Shown here in pieces: positions 1 through 7,891 of a stretch of 64,000 nt of DNA. The position numbers and the translations under genes were made by a program. Source of the DNA: Micromonospora zingiberis (GTDB taxonomy: Bacteria > Actinomycetota > Actinomycetes > Mycobacteriales > Micromonosporaceae); contig NZ_SJJR01000004.1 in the NCBI RefSeq assembly GCF_004331455.1, positions 62,001-126,000 of the forward strand, in the 5' to 3' direction. The notes under the pieces were generated by a model. The model was not told the DNA's origin. It was given only the letters and a program-made list of their open reading frames with translations, and ran no database searches. Numbering within the stretch: position 1 is the first letter of the stretch; every line of letters begins with the position of its first letter.

Positions 1-1692
1 CGCGCACCGCAGCGCGCTGTTCATCAGGCCCACGTAGTCGTACGGGTCGGACGGGGCCACGATCCGCCAGCCCGGTTGGGTGGCGAAGACGCCGGCCGGG
101 TCCATCGAGTGCTGGGAGCCGTAGCCGGTGCCCATCGCGACCTTGCTGCGCAGCACGAACGGCACCGCACCGGCCCCGCCGAACATGTGCCGGGCCTTAC
201 CGATCTGGTTGAACAACTGGTCCGCCGCGACCCACATGAAGTCCGCGTACATCAGCTCCACCACCGGCTTGAAACGGCCGTCCAGGGCCATCCCGCCGCC
301 GAGGCCGACGAACGCGTTCTCGCTGATCGGGGTGCCCAGCACCCGGTCGGGGTGGGCGGCGGCCAACCCTCGGGTGGCGCCGTTGGTGCCGCCGTTGAGT
401 CGGTGCACGTCCTCGCCGAGGATCATGATCGAGTCGTCCTCGGCCATCCGCCGGGCCATCACCCCGGCGACCGCGTTGATGAACTTCACCTGCTCGACGG
501 CGCCGGTGAAGGTGTCCCGGTCGGCGACGTACGCGCCGTCGAACTCGCTGAGGTCACCCCGTACGCCCACGTCGGCGAAGGCCGGGTCGGGCCACTCCGC
601 CGGCCGGATCCGGCGGGCGCCGGGCTTGCCACCGGCCACCGGCTCGGTGATCTCGGCGGCGATCTCGGCCAGCAGCGCGTCGGCCCGGGCGTACGCCTCG
701 TCGACCTGCGCCTGGGTCAGGATCCCGCGCCGGATCAGGTGCCCGGCGGTGCGGTCGATCGGGTCCCGGCCCCGCCACTGCTGCTCCTCCTCCTTGCTCC
801 GGTACCGGAAGGCGCTGCCCGGCAGGGCACCGTTCTGGTGGTAGTAGCGGTAGAGGTCGGCCTCGATCACGGTCGGTCCGCCGCCGGCCCGCATGTGCGC
901 CACGGCCTCGCCGGTGGCGAGGTACACCGCGAGTGGATCCATCCCGTCCACCCGCCAGCTGCGGATGCCGAATCCGGGGCCGCGACCGGAGAGTCGCGGC
1001 TCGGCGGTCGCCTCGGCGACCGTGGTCGACACCGCGTACTGGTTGTTCTCGATGAAGAAGCAGATCGGCAGATCCCAGGCGGCGGCCAGGTTCAGCGTCT
1101 CCAGTGTGGAGCCGATGTTCACCGCGCCGTCGCCGAAGTAGGTGACCGCCACGGCGCCGGTGCCGGCCCGCTGGTGGGCGAAGGCGGAGCCGGCCGCCAG
1201 GGGGACGCCGCCGCCGACGATGGCGTTGGTACCGATGGCGCCGGCTTCCTTCCACTGCAGGTGCATGGAACCGCCCCGGCCGTGGGAGAAGCCGAGGTCC
1301 AGGCCGCAGATCTCGCGCAGGGTACGCAGCGCGAGGGCGCGTACCTCGGCGCTGTACGGGCGGGTCGGGTCGATGCCGTCCGGCTCGACGTGGCTCAGGG
1401 CCTTGGCGAGGAACTGGTGGTGGCCGCGGTGGGATCCGTTGACCGTGTCGCCGGGGCGCAACGCCAGCACGGAACCGACCGCGCCGCCCTCCTGCCCCAC
1501 GCTGGAGTGGGCCGGGCCGTGCACGAGGCCCTCGGTGGCCAGTTGGAGCACGCAGTGCTCGAAGGCCCGGATCAGGATCTGCTGGCTGAACATCGTGGTC
1601 AGCAGGCTGGGTGCCGCGGCGTCCCAGTCGGTTTCGGTGGCGGTGAGCTCGACCCAGTCGACGGCGGGTCGCAGCGTGGTGCGCTCTGTCAT
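1..1692 (-). CDS. Fused alpha/beta E1 subunit of a thiamine-diphosphate 2-oxoacid (acetoin-type) dehydrogenase, partial
   Basis: The first 564 residues are in the window; the C-terminus lies beyond base 1. The N-terminal half is E1-alpha: it has the ThDP motif GDGAVNIGSTLETLNLAA followed by ENNQYAVST, and the RYYHQNG-type segment of acetoin/branched-chain E1 proteins. The second half begins an E1-beta domain (ILGEDV, then TPISENAFVGLGGGMAL). Alpha and beta subunits are usually separate genes, so this is a natural fusion. The ATG at 1692 gives MTERTTLRPAVDW. The gene diverges from the VOC gene, and a TGGATCCA palindrome lies about 45 nt upstream of its start. The substrate is unknown; it probably acts on a 2-oxoacid or acetoin-like product of cluster A. 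Confidence 0.85.
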   Translation of the reverse strand, partial: MTERTTLRPAVDWVELTATETDWDAAAPSLLTTMFSQQILIRAFEHCVLQLATEGLVHGPAHSSVGQEGGAVGSVLALRPGDTVNGSHRGHHQFLAKALSHVEPDGIDPTRPYSAEVRALALRTLREICGLDLGFSHGRGGSMHLQWKEAGAIGTNAIVGGGVPLAAGSAFAHQRAGTGAVAVTYFGDGAVNIGSTLETLNLAAAWDLPICFFIENNQYAVSTTVAEATAEPRLSGRGPGFGIRSWRVDGMDPLAVYLATGEAVAHMRAGGGPTVIEADLYRYYHQNGALPGSAFRYRSKEEEQQWRGRDPIDRTAGHLIRRGILTQAQVDEAYARADALLAEIAAEITEPVAGGKPGARRIRPAEWPDPAFADVGVRGDLSEFDGAYVADRDTFTGAVEQVKFINAVAGVMARRMAEDDSIMILGEDVHRLNGGTNGATRGLAAAHPDRVLGTPISENAFVGLGGGMALDGRFKPVVELMYADFMWVAADQLFNQIGKARHMFGGAGAVPFVLRSKVAMGTGYGSQHSMDPAGVFATQPGWRIVAPSDPYDYVGLMNSALRCA

Positions 1693-1736
1693 GTGTGCCG
1701 TTCCGCTCTTGTCGGGATACCCGAGCCTGGCACAGA

Positions 1737-1746
1737 ATGGATCCAT
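1737..1746. promoter_or_regulatory. Palindromic operator candidate ATGGATCCAT (distal)
   Basis: A perfect 10-bp palindrome lies between the divergent E1 and VOC genes, 64 bp from a second TGGATCCA. Short palindromes of this kind suit FadR/FCD-type GntR repressors, and such a gene is two genes downstream. The same pair of sites occurs near 61.1 kb. Assignment to the GntR protein is inference. Confidence 0.5.
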
Positions 1747-1801
1747 CATCAAGAGCTGGGGCGAGTCAGGTCCGGCGAATTGCGGGCATAATTGGCCCGT
1801 C

Positions 1802-1809
1802 TGGATCCA
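1802..1809. promoter_or_regulatory. Palindromic operator candidate TGGATCCA (proximal to VOC gene)
   Basis: TGGATCCA ends 11 nt before the GTG start of the VOC gene and abuts its AGGGGGAG ribosome site, where a bound repressor would block expression. It pairs with the site at 1737-1746. Confidence 0.5.
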
Positions 1810-1820
1810 AAGGGGGAGTT

Positions 1821-2327
1821 GTGGGGTTGCCCGGAGTACGTCGGTTCGACCATGTCGGGTTCACCGTCCCGGACCTCGACGAGGCCACCCGGTTCCTCGT
1901 CGACGTACTCGGGATGGAATACCTCTACTCGCTCGGCCCGTTCCGCTCCGACGACTCCGACTGGATGGCCGAGCACCTCGACGTCCACCCCCGGGCGGTG
2001 ATGGTGCGTAACAGCTTCTTCCGGCTCGGTGGCCACACCGTCTTCGAGGTCTTCCACTACTCGGCCCCGGACCAGCGCACGGTCCCGCCCCGCAACAGCG
2101 ACATCGGCGGTCACCACGTGGCGATCTACGTGGACGACCTGGACGCGGCCGTGGCCCACCTACGCGCCCACGGCGTACGCGTACTCGGCGAGCCGACCGC
2201 CAGCCGGGGCGCCAACGAGGGACAACGGTGGGTCTACTTCCTCGCGCCGTGGGGCATGCAGTTCGAGCTGGTCTCGTACCCTGATGGCCGCGCGTACGAC
2301 CGAAATCCGCTTGGCCGCTGGAGGTAG
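1821..2327 (+). CDS. VOC (glyoxalase/dioxygenase superfamily) protein, cluster A copy
   Basis: A 168-residue vicinal-oxygen-chelate protein with paired beta-alpha-beta-beta-beta modules. Likely metal ligands are the His in FDHVGF, an acidic residue in VFEVFHY, the second His of GGHHVAIYV and the Glu of MQFELVSYP. The family includes epimerases, glyoxalases and extradiol dioxygenases; which reaction applies here is unknown. The GTG at 1821 was chosen because AGGGGGAG lies just upstream and the protein then starts close to the first domain. It is followed 5 nt later by the GntR gene, so both probably share a promoter. The copy at 60.6-61.1 kb is clearly paralogous, sharing the NSDIGGHHVA and QRWVYFLAPWGMQFELVSYP segments. 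Confidence 0.85.
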   Translation: MGLPGVRRFDHVGFTVPDLDEATRFLVDVLGMEYLYSLGPFRSDDSDWMAEHLDVHPRAVMVRNSFFRLGGHTVFEVFHYSAPDQRTVPPRNSDIGGHHVAIYVDDLDAAVAHLRAHGVRVLGEPTASRGANEGQRWVYFLAPWGMQFELVSYPDGRAYDRNPLGRWR

Positions 2328-2332
2328 CAGAC

Positions 2333-3028
2333 GTGAGCACCCCGCCGTCCGGCCCGGATCCCACGGCCGGGCCGCAGTCCTCGGTGGCCAGCCAACGGAT
2401 CGCGGCCGAGCTGCGCGAGGCGATCCTGGCCGGGCAGATCCCGCCCGGCACCCGCCTCTACCAGGAGGAGATCGCCGAGCGACTCGGGGCGAGCCGGCTG
2501 CCGGTCCGAGAGGCACTGCGCATCCTGGAGGCGGAGGGTCTCACCGAGTCACAGGCCAACCGGGGTGCCCGGGTGCCGCTGCGGACCATGCGCGAGGTCG
2601 AGGTGCTCTACCGGATGCGCGAGCGACTCGAACCGCTCGCCCTCCACGAGAGCCTCGCCGACCTGCCCGACAGCACGGTCGACCGGCTGACCGAGATCCA
2701 GGAGCAGATCGAGGCGAACGACGACGTCACCGGCTTCGTCACCCTGGACCGGGAGTTCCACCTGCTCACCTACTCCGCCTGCCCGATCGACACGCTGCTG
2801 GCCACAGTGGTGACGCTGTGGAACTCGACGCAGTACTACCGGCGGGCGTTCATGCTGTACCGCGGTCAGGGCGAGCGCTGGATCATCAATGCCGAGCACC
2901 GGTTGCTGCTCGACGCGATCCGTCGGCGGGACCGGATCGACACCGAACGGTACCTCGCCGGCCACATCCGCCGGACCCGACAGGAACTGGTCCGGCATCC
3001 GGAGTTGTTCGCGCCTTCGGCGCCGTGA
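2333..3028 (+). CDS. GntR-family (FadR/FCD subfamily) transcriptional regulator
   Basis: 231 residues. The N-terminal winged helix-turn-helix spans about residues 20-90 (QRIAAELREAILAGQIPPGT, then ERLGASRLPVREALRILEAE). The C-terminal all-helical FCD ligand-binding domain includes EFHLLTY and NAEHRLLLDAI, with His residues typical of metal-dependent FCD effector sites. The GTG start at 2333 is preceded by GAGG. It is cotranscribed with the VOC gene. It is the likely owner of the TGGATCCA sites at 1.7-1.8 kb and 61.1 kb, so it may control both catabolic clusters; the family normally represses and is released by a small carboxylate. The ligand is unknown. Confidence 0.88.
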   Translation: MSTPPSGPDPTAGPQSSVASQRIAAELREAILAGQIPPGTRLYQEEIAERLGASRLPVREALRILEAEGLTESQANRGARVPLRTMREVEVLYRMRERLEPLALHESLADLPDSTVDRLTEIQEQIEANDDVTGFVTLDREFHLLTYSACPIDTLLATVVTLWNSTQYYRRAFMLYRGQGERWIINAEHRLLLDAIRRRDRIDTERYLAGHIRRTRQELVRHPELFAPSAP

Positions 3029-3127
3029 CCGCTGCCGCCCCGAGCGCCGTGACCGCTGCCGCCGGCCGGCGCTGACCGCTGCCGCCCCTGGCGCTGACCG
3101 CTGCCGCCCCTGGCGCTGACCGTTGCC
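3026..3127. repeat. Short GC-rich tandem repeat, about five copies of a 22-24 bp unit
   Basis: Copies of TGACCGCTGCCGCC with variable tails begin at 3026, 3050, 3073, 3095 and 3117; the last is degenerate. The array starts inside the final codons of the GntR gene and fills the gap to the convergent aldehyde dehydrogenase. A GCCGGCGCCGGC palindrome follows it. Replication slippage is the likely origin; the convergent position would also suit a termination zone. Confidence 0.7.
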
Positions 3128-3176
3128 GGCGCCGGCTCCGGCGCCACCGCTGGCAGCGCCGGAGCAGGAGCGTGGC

Positions 3177-4640
3177 TCAGAGGTCGACGGCGAGGTACTG
3201 GGTCTCCAGGAACTCGTGTATCCCGGCGAAGCCGCCCTCCCGTCCCAGGCCCGACTCCTTCATCCCGCCGAACGGGGCCGCCGGATCGGAGGCGACGCCC
3301 CGGTTCACCGCCACCATGCCCGACTCCAACTGCCGCGCCACCCGGATGCCCGCACCGTGGTCGCGGGCGTAGACGTAGGAGATCAGGCCGTACTCGGTGT
3401 CGTTGGCCATCCGGATCGCCTCGGCCTCGTCGGTCACGCTGACGATCGGTGCCACCGGCCCGAAGATCTCGGTCCGGGTGAGCACCGAGCCGTGCTCGAC
3501 GTTGCGGACGACGCGCGGCGCGACGAACGCCCCGCCCGGCGGCGCCGCGCCGACCTCGACCGCCTCGGCCCCCTCCGCCTCGGCCTGGTCGACCAACGCG
3601 AGGATCTTGTCGCGTTCCTTGACGCTGACCATCGCGCCCAGGTCGGTCGCCGGGTCGATGCCGGGCCCGACCCGGACCGCCGCCAGGGCCGCCTGGAACC
3701 GCTCGGTGAACGCCTCGACCAGTGACTCGTGCACGTAGAACCGGTTCGCGGCGGTGCAGGCCGAGCCGCCGTTGCGCAGCTTCGCCACCATCGCCCCGGC
3801 GACCGCCCGGGACACGTCCGCCCCTTCCAGCACCAGGAACGGGGCGTTACCGCCCAGTTCCATCGAGGAGGGCAGCACCCGCTTGGCGGTCTGCGCCAGC
3901 AGGATCTTGCCGACCGGAGTGGAGCCGGTGAACGAGAGGGTGGCCACCCGGGGGTCGGCGAGCACCGCCGTGGACACCTCGCCCGCCCTCGCGGTCGTGA
4001 CCACGTTGACCACGCCGGCCGGGGCACCCGCCCGGTGCAGCAGGTCGGCGACCCAGAGTGCGGTGAGCGGTGTCTCGGCGGCCGGCTTCAGCACGGTGGT
4101 GCAACCCGCCGCGAGCGCCGGGGCGAGCTTGCGGGTGGCCATCGCCGCCGGGAAGTTCCAGGGCGTGATCAGGTACGCCACGCCCATCGGGCGGTGGTCC
4201 ACCACGATCGTCTTGTCCCGGCCCGGTGCGTACCGGAAGTCACCGGCGATCCGGCACGCCTCCTCGGAGAACCAGCGGAAGAACTCGGCCGCGTAGCTGA
4301 CCTCGCCGACCGCGTCCCGCCAGGCTTTGCCGTTCTCCAGCGCGATCAGCCGGGCGCCCGTTTCGGCCTCGGCGGTCATCAGCTCGTACGCCCGGCGCAG
4401 GATCTCCGCCCGCTCGCGCGGGGCGGTGCCCGCCCAGGCGGGAAAGGCGTCGTACGCCGCGCCGACCGCCGCCAGCGCCTCGTCGGCACTGGCGTCGGCC
4501 ACCGTGGACAGCACCTCGCCCGTGGCCGGATTCCACACCTCGATCCGGTCGGCGGTGTCCTGCCACTCGCCGCCGACGAGCAGCCCGGAGCCCAGCTCCG
4601 GCAGCGGCCCGCCGGCACCACTCGTGCGTGTCGGGCTCAC
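3177..4640 (-). CDS. NAD(P)-dependent aldehyde dehydrogenase, succinate-semialdehyde dehydrogenase (GabD) type
   Basis: 487 residues, a typical ALDH length. The coenzyme-binding stretch ITPWNFPAAMATRKLAPALA is followed by the catalytic Glu in MELGGNAPF and the catalytic Cys in NGGSACTAANRF. The C-terminal ESGLGREGG and FAGIHEFLETQY segments resemble GabD-type enzymes. The GTG start at 4640 overlaps the SDR stop codon (GTGA), so the two are translationally coupled. As the last gene of the leftward operon it probably oxidises an aldehyde released by the upstream M24 or SDR steps. The physiological substrate is unproven. Confidence 0.87.
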   Translation of the reverse strand: MSPTRTSGAGGPLPELGSGLLVGGEWQDTADRIEVWNPATGEVLSTVADASADEALAAVGAAYDAFPAWAGTAPRERAEILRRAYELMTAEAETGARLIALENGKAWRDAVGEVSYAAEFFRWFSEEACRIAGDFRYAPGRDKTIVVDHRPMGVAYLITPWNFPAAMATRKLAPALAAGCTTVLKPAAETPLTALWVADLLHRAGAPAGVVNVVTTARAGEVSTAVLADPRVATLSFTGSTPVGKILLAQTAKRVLPSSMELGGNAPFLVLEGADVSRAVAGAMVAKLRNGGSACTAANRFYVHESLVEAFTERFQAALAAVRVGPGIDPATDLGAMVSVKERDKILALVDQAEAEGAEAVEVGAAPPGGAFVAPRVVRNVEHGSVLTRTEIFGPVAPIVSVTDEAEAIRMANDTEYGLISYVYARDHGAGIRVARQLESGMVAVNRGVASDPAAPFGGMKESGLGREGGFAGIHEFLETQYLAVDL

Positions 4641-5440
4641 TGGATGACCATGCCGCCGTCGATCATGATGAGCTGGCCGGTCATGTAGTCGCTGTCCGAG
4701 CTGGCCAGGAAGGCGGCGGTGCCGACCACGTCCTCCGGGTAGGAGTAGCGCTTCATCAGGATCATGTTCTCGGCCAGGGTGTCCATCGACTCGCCGAGCT
4801 TGTCGAACTTGCCGATCGCGACCAGGTCGCGGTCCAACTGCTCCCACAGCTCGGTCCGGACCACGCCGGGGCCGTACCCGTTGACGGTGATGTTGTGCTC
4901 GATGAGCGACTTGGCCCCGCCCTTGATCATGGCCAGTACCGCGTGCTTGCTGGCCGAGTAGACCACCACGTCGTCGAAGACCTCCCGGGACAGGATCGAC
5001 CCGACGTTGATGATCTTGTACGGGTAGTCCTGCCGGCCCTGCGCCTTCATCTGCCGCGCGGCGGCCTGCATGCAGTTCAGCGTGCCCCAGGCGTTGACGT
5101 CCATGATGCGCTGCCAGTTCTCCCGGGTGATGTCCAGGAAGAACAGCGGCTTGTTGATGCCCGCGTTGTTCAGCAGCACGTTGATGCTGCCGAACTCCTC
5201 GACCGTGTGCGCCACGGCGGCGGTCGCGTCGGCCTCGCTGGTGACGTCGAGCCGTACGTGGGTGGCCACCCCACCGGCGGCGCGGATCTCCTCGGCCACC
5301 TCGGCCGCACCGTCGACGTTGACGTCACCGAGACAGACCTTGGCGCCCTGGGCCGCGTAGTGCCGGGCGACCGCCGCGCCCATGCCCTGGGCGGCGCCGG
5401 TGACCAGAATGTGCTTACCTGCGAGACGGGTCGTGTCCAT
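4637..5440 (-). CDS. Short-chain dehydrogenase/reductase (acetoin/polyol dehydrogenase-like)
   Basis: 267 residues of a classical SDR. TGAAQGMG is the cofactor glycine motif and Asp in GDVNVDG favours NAD(H). NNAG is present, the catalytic Ser lies in NVGSILS and the catalytic pair in YSASK. The Pro-Gly after NGYGPGVVRTELWEQ and the C-terminal DGGM are typical of the meso-butanediol/sorbitol dehydrogenase branch. The ATG at 5440 has GAAGGGA upstream. It lies 35 nt after the M24 gene and overlaps the ALDH gene by 4 nt, consistent with sequential alcohol and aldehyde oxidation. Substrate unknown. Confidence 0.88.
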   Translation of the reverse strand: MDTTRLAGKHILVTGAAQGMGAAVARHYAAQGAKVCLGDVNVDGAAEVAEEIRAAGGVATHVRLDVTSEADATAAVAHTVEEFGSINVLLNNAGINKPLFFLDITRENWQRIMDVNAWGTLNCMQAAARQMKAQGRQDYPYKIINVGSILSREVFDDVVVYSASKHAVLAMIKGGAKSLIEHNITVNGYGPGVVRTELWEQLDRDLVAIGKFDKLGESMDTLAENMILMKRYSYPEDVVGTAAFLASSDSDYMTGQLIMIDGGMVIQ

Positions 5441-5475
5441 TACTGCTGTTTCCCTTCGAAAGTGGACCAGGCTGG

Positions 5476-6762
5476 TCAGTACTCGTTGGCGACGAACAAC
5501 TGCTGGGCGGGGAAGCGGGTGAGCACCTCGGCACCGCGGGCGGTCACCACGACCTCCTCCTCGATCCGCGCGGCGGAGACCCCGTCGCTGGCCGGGCAGT
5601 AGGTCTCCAGCGCGAAGACCATCCCGGCCTTGATCTCGACCGGGTTGGTCAGGCTGTTCAGCCGGGAGATGATCGGCCGCTCGTGCAGCCCCAGGCCGAG
5701 ACCGTGGCCGAACTGGAGACCGAAGGCGTCCATCTCGTTGGCGAACCCGAGTTCGGTCGCGCGCGGCCACAACCGGGCGACCTCGTCGGTACCCACCCCG
5801 TCGGCGACCTTGTCGATCGCGGCGTCCATCCATTCCCGGGCCCGGAAGTACGCGTCGCGCTGCGGTGCGGTCGCCCAGCCCACCGAGAAGGTCCGGTAGT
5901 AGCAGGTGCGGTACCCGTTGAACGAGTGGATGATGTCGAAGAACGCCTGGTCGCCCGGGCGGATGATGCGGTCGGTGAAGTTGTGCGGGTGCGGGTTGCA
6001 GCGCTCACCGGAGACCGCGTTGATCGCCTCGACCTGGTCGGAGCCCAACTCGTAGAGCCGCTTGCTGGCCAGCGCGACGATCTCGTTCTCCCGGATGCCG
6101 GGGCGCAGCACGTCCACGATCTCCTGGTAGACGCCGTCGACCATGGCGGCGGCCTGACTCAGCAGCATGATCTCGTCCACCGACTTGATCGACCGCGCGT
6201 CGAGCATGTGCTGCTGGATGTCGACCACCCGCAGCCCCTGGGCCTGCATCTCGAAGAGGAACGCCGGCTCGACGATGTCCACCCCGATCGGCTCGTCGGC
6301 CACCCCCGCGTCGATCAGCAGACCCTTGATGGTGGCGACCGCCTCCTTCATCAGCCCCACCTCCGGGCTGATCGCCCCCCGCAGGCCGAGCATGCCGGCC
6401 CGACAGCGGTCCTGTTCCAGCCAGGGCGCGTAGAGCTTGTGGTGCTTGGCGGCCGAGCCGAAATCCCACAGGTACGGCTTTGCGTCCCGGGTGAGCAGGG
6501 CGTACCGGGACATCTTGTCGCCGAGCGCGCCGCCGATCCAGGTCTGCGTGGTGTACCGGATGTTGTAGAAGTCGAACAGGAGGAACGCCCCGCAGCCGCT
6601 GGTCTCCAGCGCGCCCAGCGCGCGACCCAGCCGGTACTCCCGGAGCCGGTCGAAGTCGACCCGAGCCTCGTAGTCGACGGACATGTGCCCGGGGGCGGGA
6701 ATCGCCCGGTTGGCGAAGTCCAGTGCGGGAACGAGCGGCGGTGGGTCCTGCGTCAGCGTCAT
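5476..6762 (-). CDS. M24 (pita-bread fold) protein, DddP/creatinase-like, cluster A copy
   Basis: 428 residues, the size of creatinase and the DMSP lyase DddP. The N-terminal creatinase-type domain contains FDFYNIRYTT; the C-terminal domain has the pita-bread catalytic fold. Expected metal ligands are Asp276, position 287, His353, Glu386 and Glu401. Position 287, normally Asp exactly 11 residues after the first ligand, is Cys within GYRTCYYRTF. Creatinase itself has lost these ligands, so this protein is intermediate between metallopeptidase and creatinase types. The ATG at 6762 has GAGAAGG upstream. It sits between a transporter and two dehydrogenases, so cleavage of an imported small molecule is more likely than peptide hydrolysis. 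A paralogue occurs at 57.8 kb. Confidence 0.85.
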   Translation of the reverse strand: MTLTQDPPPLVPALDFANRAIPAPGHMSVDYEARVDFDRLREYRLGRALGALETSGCGAFLLFDFYNIRYTTQTWIGGALGDKMSRYALLTRDAKPYLWDFGSAAKHHKLYAPWLEQDRCRAGMLGLRGAISPEVGLMKEAVATIKGLLIDAGVADEPIGVDIVEPAFLFEMQAQGLRVVDIQQHMLDARSIKSVDEIMLLSQAAAMVDGVYQEIVDVLRPGIRENEIVALASKRLYELGSDQVEAINAVSGERCNPHPHNFTDRIIRPGDQAFFDIIHSFNGYRTCYYRTFSVGWATAPQRDAYFRAREWMDAAIDKVADGVGTDEVARLWPRATELGFANEMDAFGLQFGHGLGLGLHERPIISRLNSLTNPVEIKAGMVFALETYCPASDGVSAARIEEEVVVTARGAEVLTRFPAQQLFVANEY

Positions 6763-6854
6763 GGTGCCTTCTCTCGATGGGGAACCGGCGGTCCACCGGG
6801 CCCCGGCGTTGCCGGAGCGTCCCCCGGAACCCGGTGAACCGTTGCGACCTGCAC

Positions 6855-7841
6855 TCACCACTCGGGCGCGACCTCGGGGCTGTCGGCGTTGGCGGCGGTC
6901 ACCTTGACCGAGGGCATGAAGAGGTTCTCGTCGACCGACTCGCCCTTGAGCACCTTCTCGGCCACCACGACGGCGTTCTGCCCGTCCCAGGACGAGGACT
7001 GGAAGATGGTGCCGTCCAGCTCACCGGACTTGATCAACGGGTTGCCCAGCTTGGTGTTGCCGATCGAGGTGATCAGCAGCGGCTTCGGGTCGATGCCCTG
7101 GGCCTTGAGCGCGTCGATCGCGCCGGCGACCATGGTGTCGTCGGCCGCGTAGATGCCCTGCACCTTGGCCGCGCCGACCGAGGTCAGCATCTCGCTGGTG
7201 ACGGTCTGCGAGGTGTCCTTGTTCCAGTTGCCCGGCTGCTCGGCCAGCACCGTGACGTTCGGGCAGTTCTTCTGGATGGTGTCCAGGAAGCCCTGGCGAC
7301 GGTTGATCGCGGTGGTGTTGCCGGTGAGGCCGTTGACCATCAGGATGCCGGTCGGCTTGCCGTCGGCGAGCTCGCACATGATCTCGGCCGAGGCGGCGCC
7401 CTGGCCGTAGGTGTCCGGACCGGAGTACGCCTTGATCAGGCTCTTGTCCGCCGGGATCACGTCGGAGTTGGTCACCGTGACCGGGATGTCGGCGGCCTTG
7501 GCCGCCTCCAGGCAGGGCCGGACGGTGTCCGCGACGGCCGGCCACAGGATGATCAGGTCCGGGCGGGCGGCCACCGCGACCTCACACTCGCTGGCCTGCT
7601 TGTCCGCGTCGTACTGCGAGTTGGTGATGGTCAGCTTGATGCCGGCCTTCGCCGCGGCCTCCTGCATGGGCGGCAGGTAGGTGGTGCCGTACGGCTGGTC
7701 GTTGCCCTGCGGGAGCAGGGCGTAGACGGTGTAACCGTCGGAGCCGTCGCTGGCGGCGCCGGACCCGCATCCGGCGAGCAGCATTCCGGTGGCGACCAGC
7801 AGCCCGGTGGCCGCCAGGGTCCCACGAGTACGGAGGATCAT
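6855..7841 (-). CDS. Sugar-type (CUT2/RbsB family) ABC transporter substrate-binding lipoprotein
   Basis: 328 residues. A lipoprotein signal peptide ends in MLLAGC with Cys25. The mature part is a periplasmic-binding-protein type 1 fold with YTVYALLPQGNDQPYG near the start and the DTMVAGAIDALKAQG segment typical of the ribose/galactose-binding family. The ATG at 7841 has AAAAGGGGAAAG upstream. It should capture the cluster A substrate outside the membrane for the two permeases and the ATPase encoded upstream. In many CUT2 operons the binding protein comes first; here it follows the other components. Ligand unknown. Confidence 0.9.
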   Translation of the reverse strand: MILRTRGTLAATGLLVATGMLLAGCGSGAASDGSDGYTVYALLPQGNDQPYGTTYLPPMQEAAAKAGIKLTITNSQYDADKQASECEVAVAARPDLIILWPAVADTVRPCLEAAKAADIPVTVTNSDVIPADKSLIKAYSGPDTYGQGAASAEIMCELADGKPTGILMVNGLTGNTTAINRRQGFLDTIQKNCPNVTVLAEQPGNWNKDTSQTVTSEMLTSVGAAKVQGIYAADDTMVAGAIDALKAQGIDPKPLLITSIGNTKLGNPLIKSGELDGTIFQSSSWDGQNAVVVAEKVLKGESVDENLFMPSVKVTAANADSPEVAPEW

Positions 7842-7891
7842 GTCTTTCCCCTTTTCTGTACCTGCCACCGCTGGGGGTGGGGGTGGTGGAT

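Noticed and set aside
944..951. A further TGGATCCA
   Set aside because: It lies inside the E1 coding sequence (Met-Asp-Pro codons) with no paired site or promoter context; chance occurrence.
5476..6762. Calling the M24 proteins DMSP lyase or Xaa-Pro aminopeptidase
   Set aside because: One metal ligand is Cys and no DMSP- or peptide-related genes adjoin; family membership alone does not support either activity.
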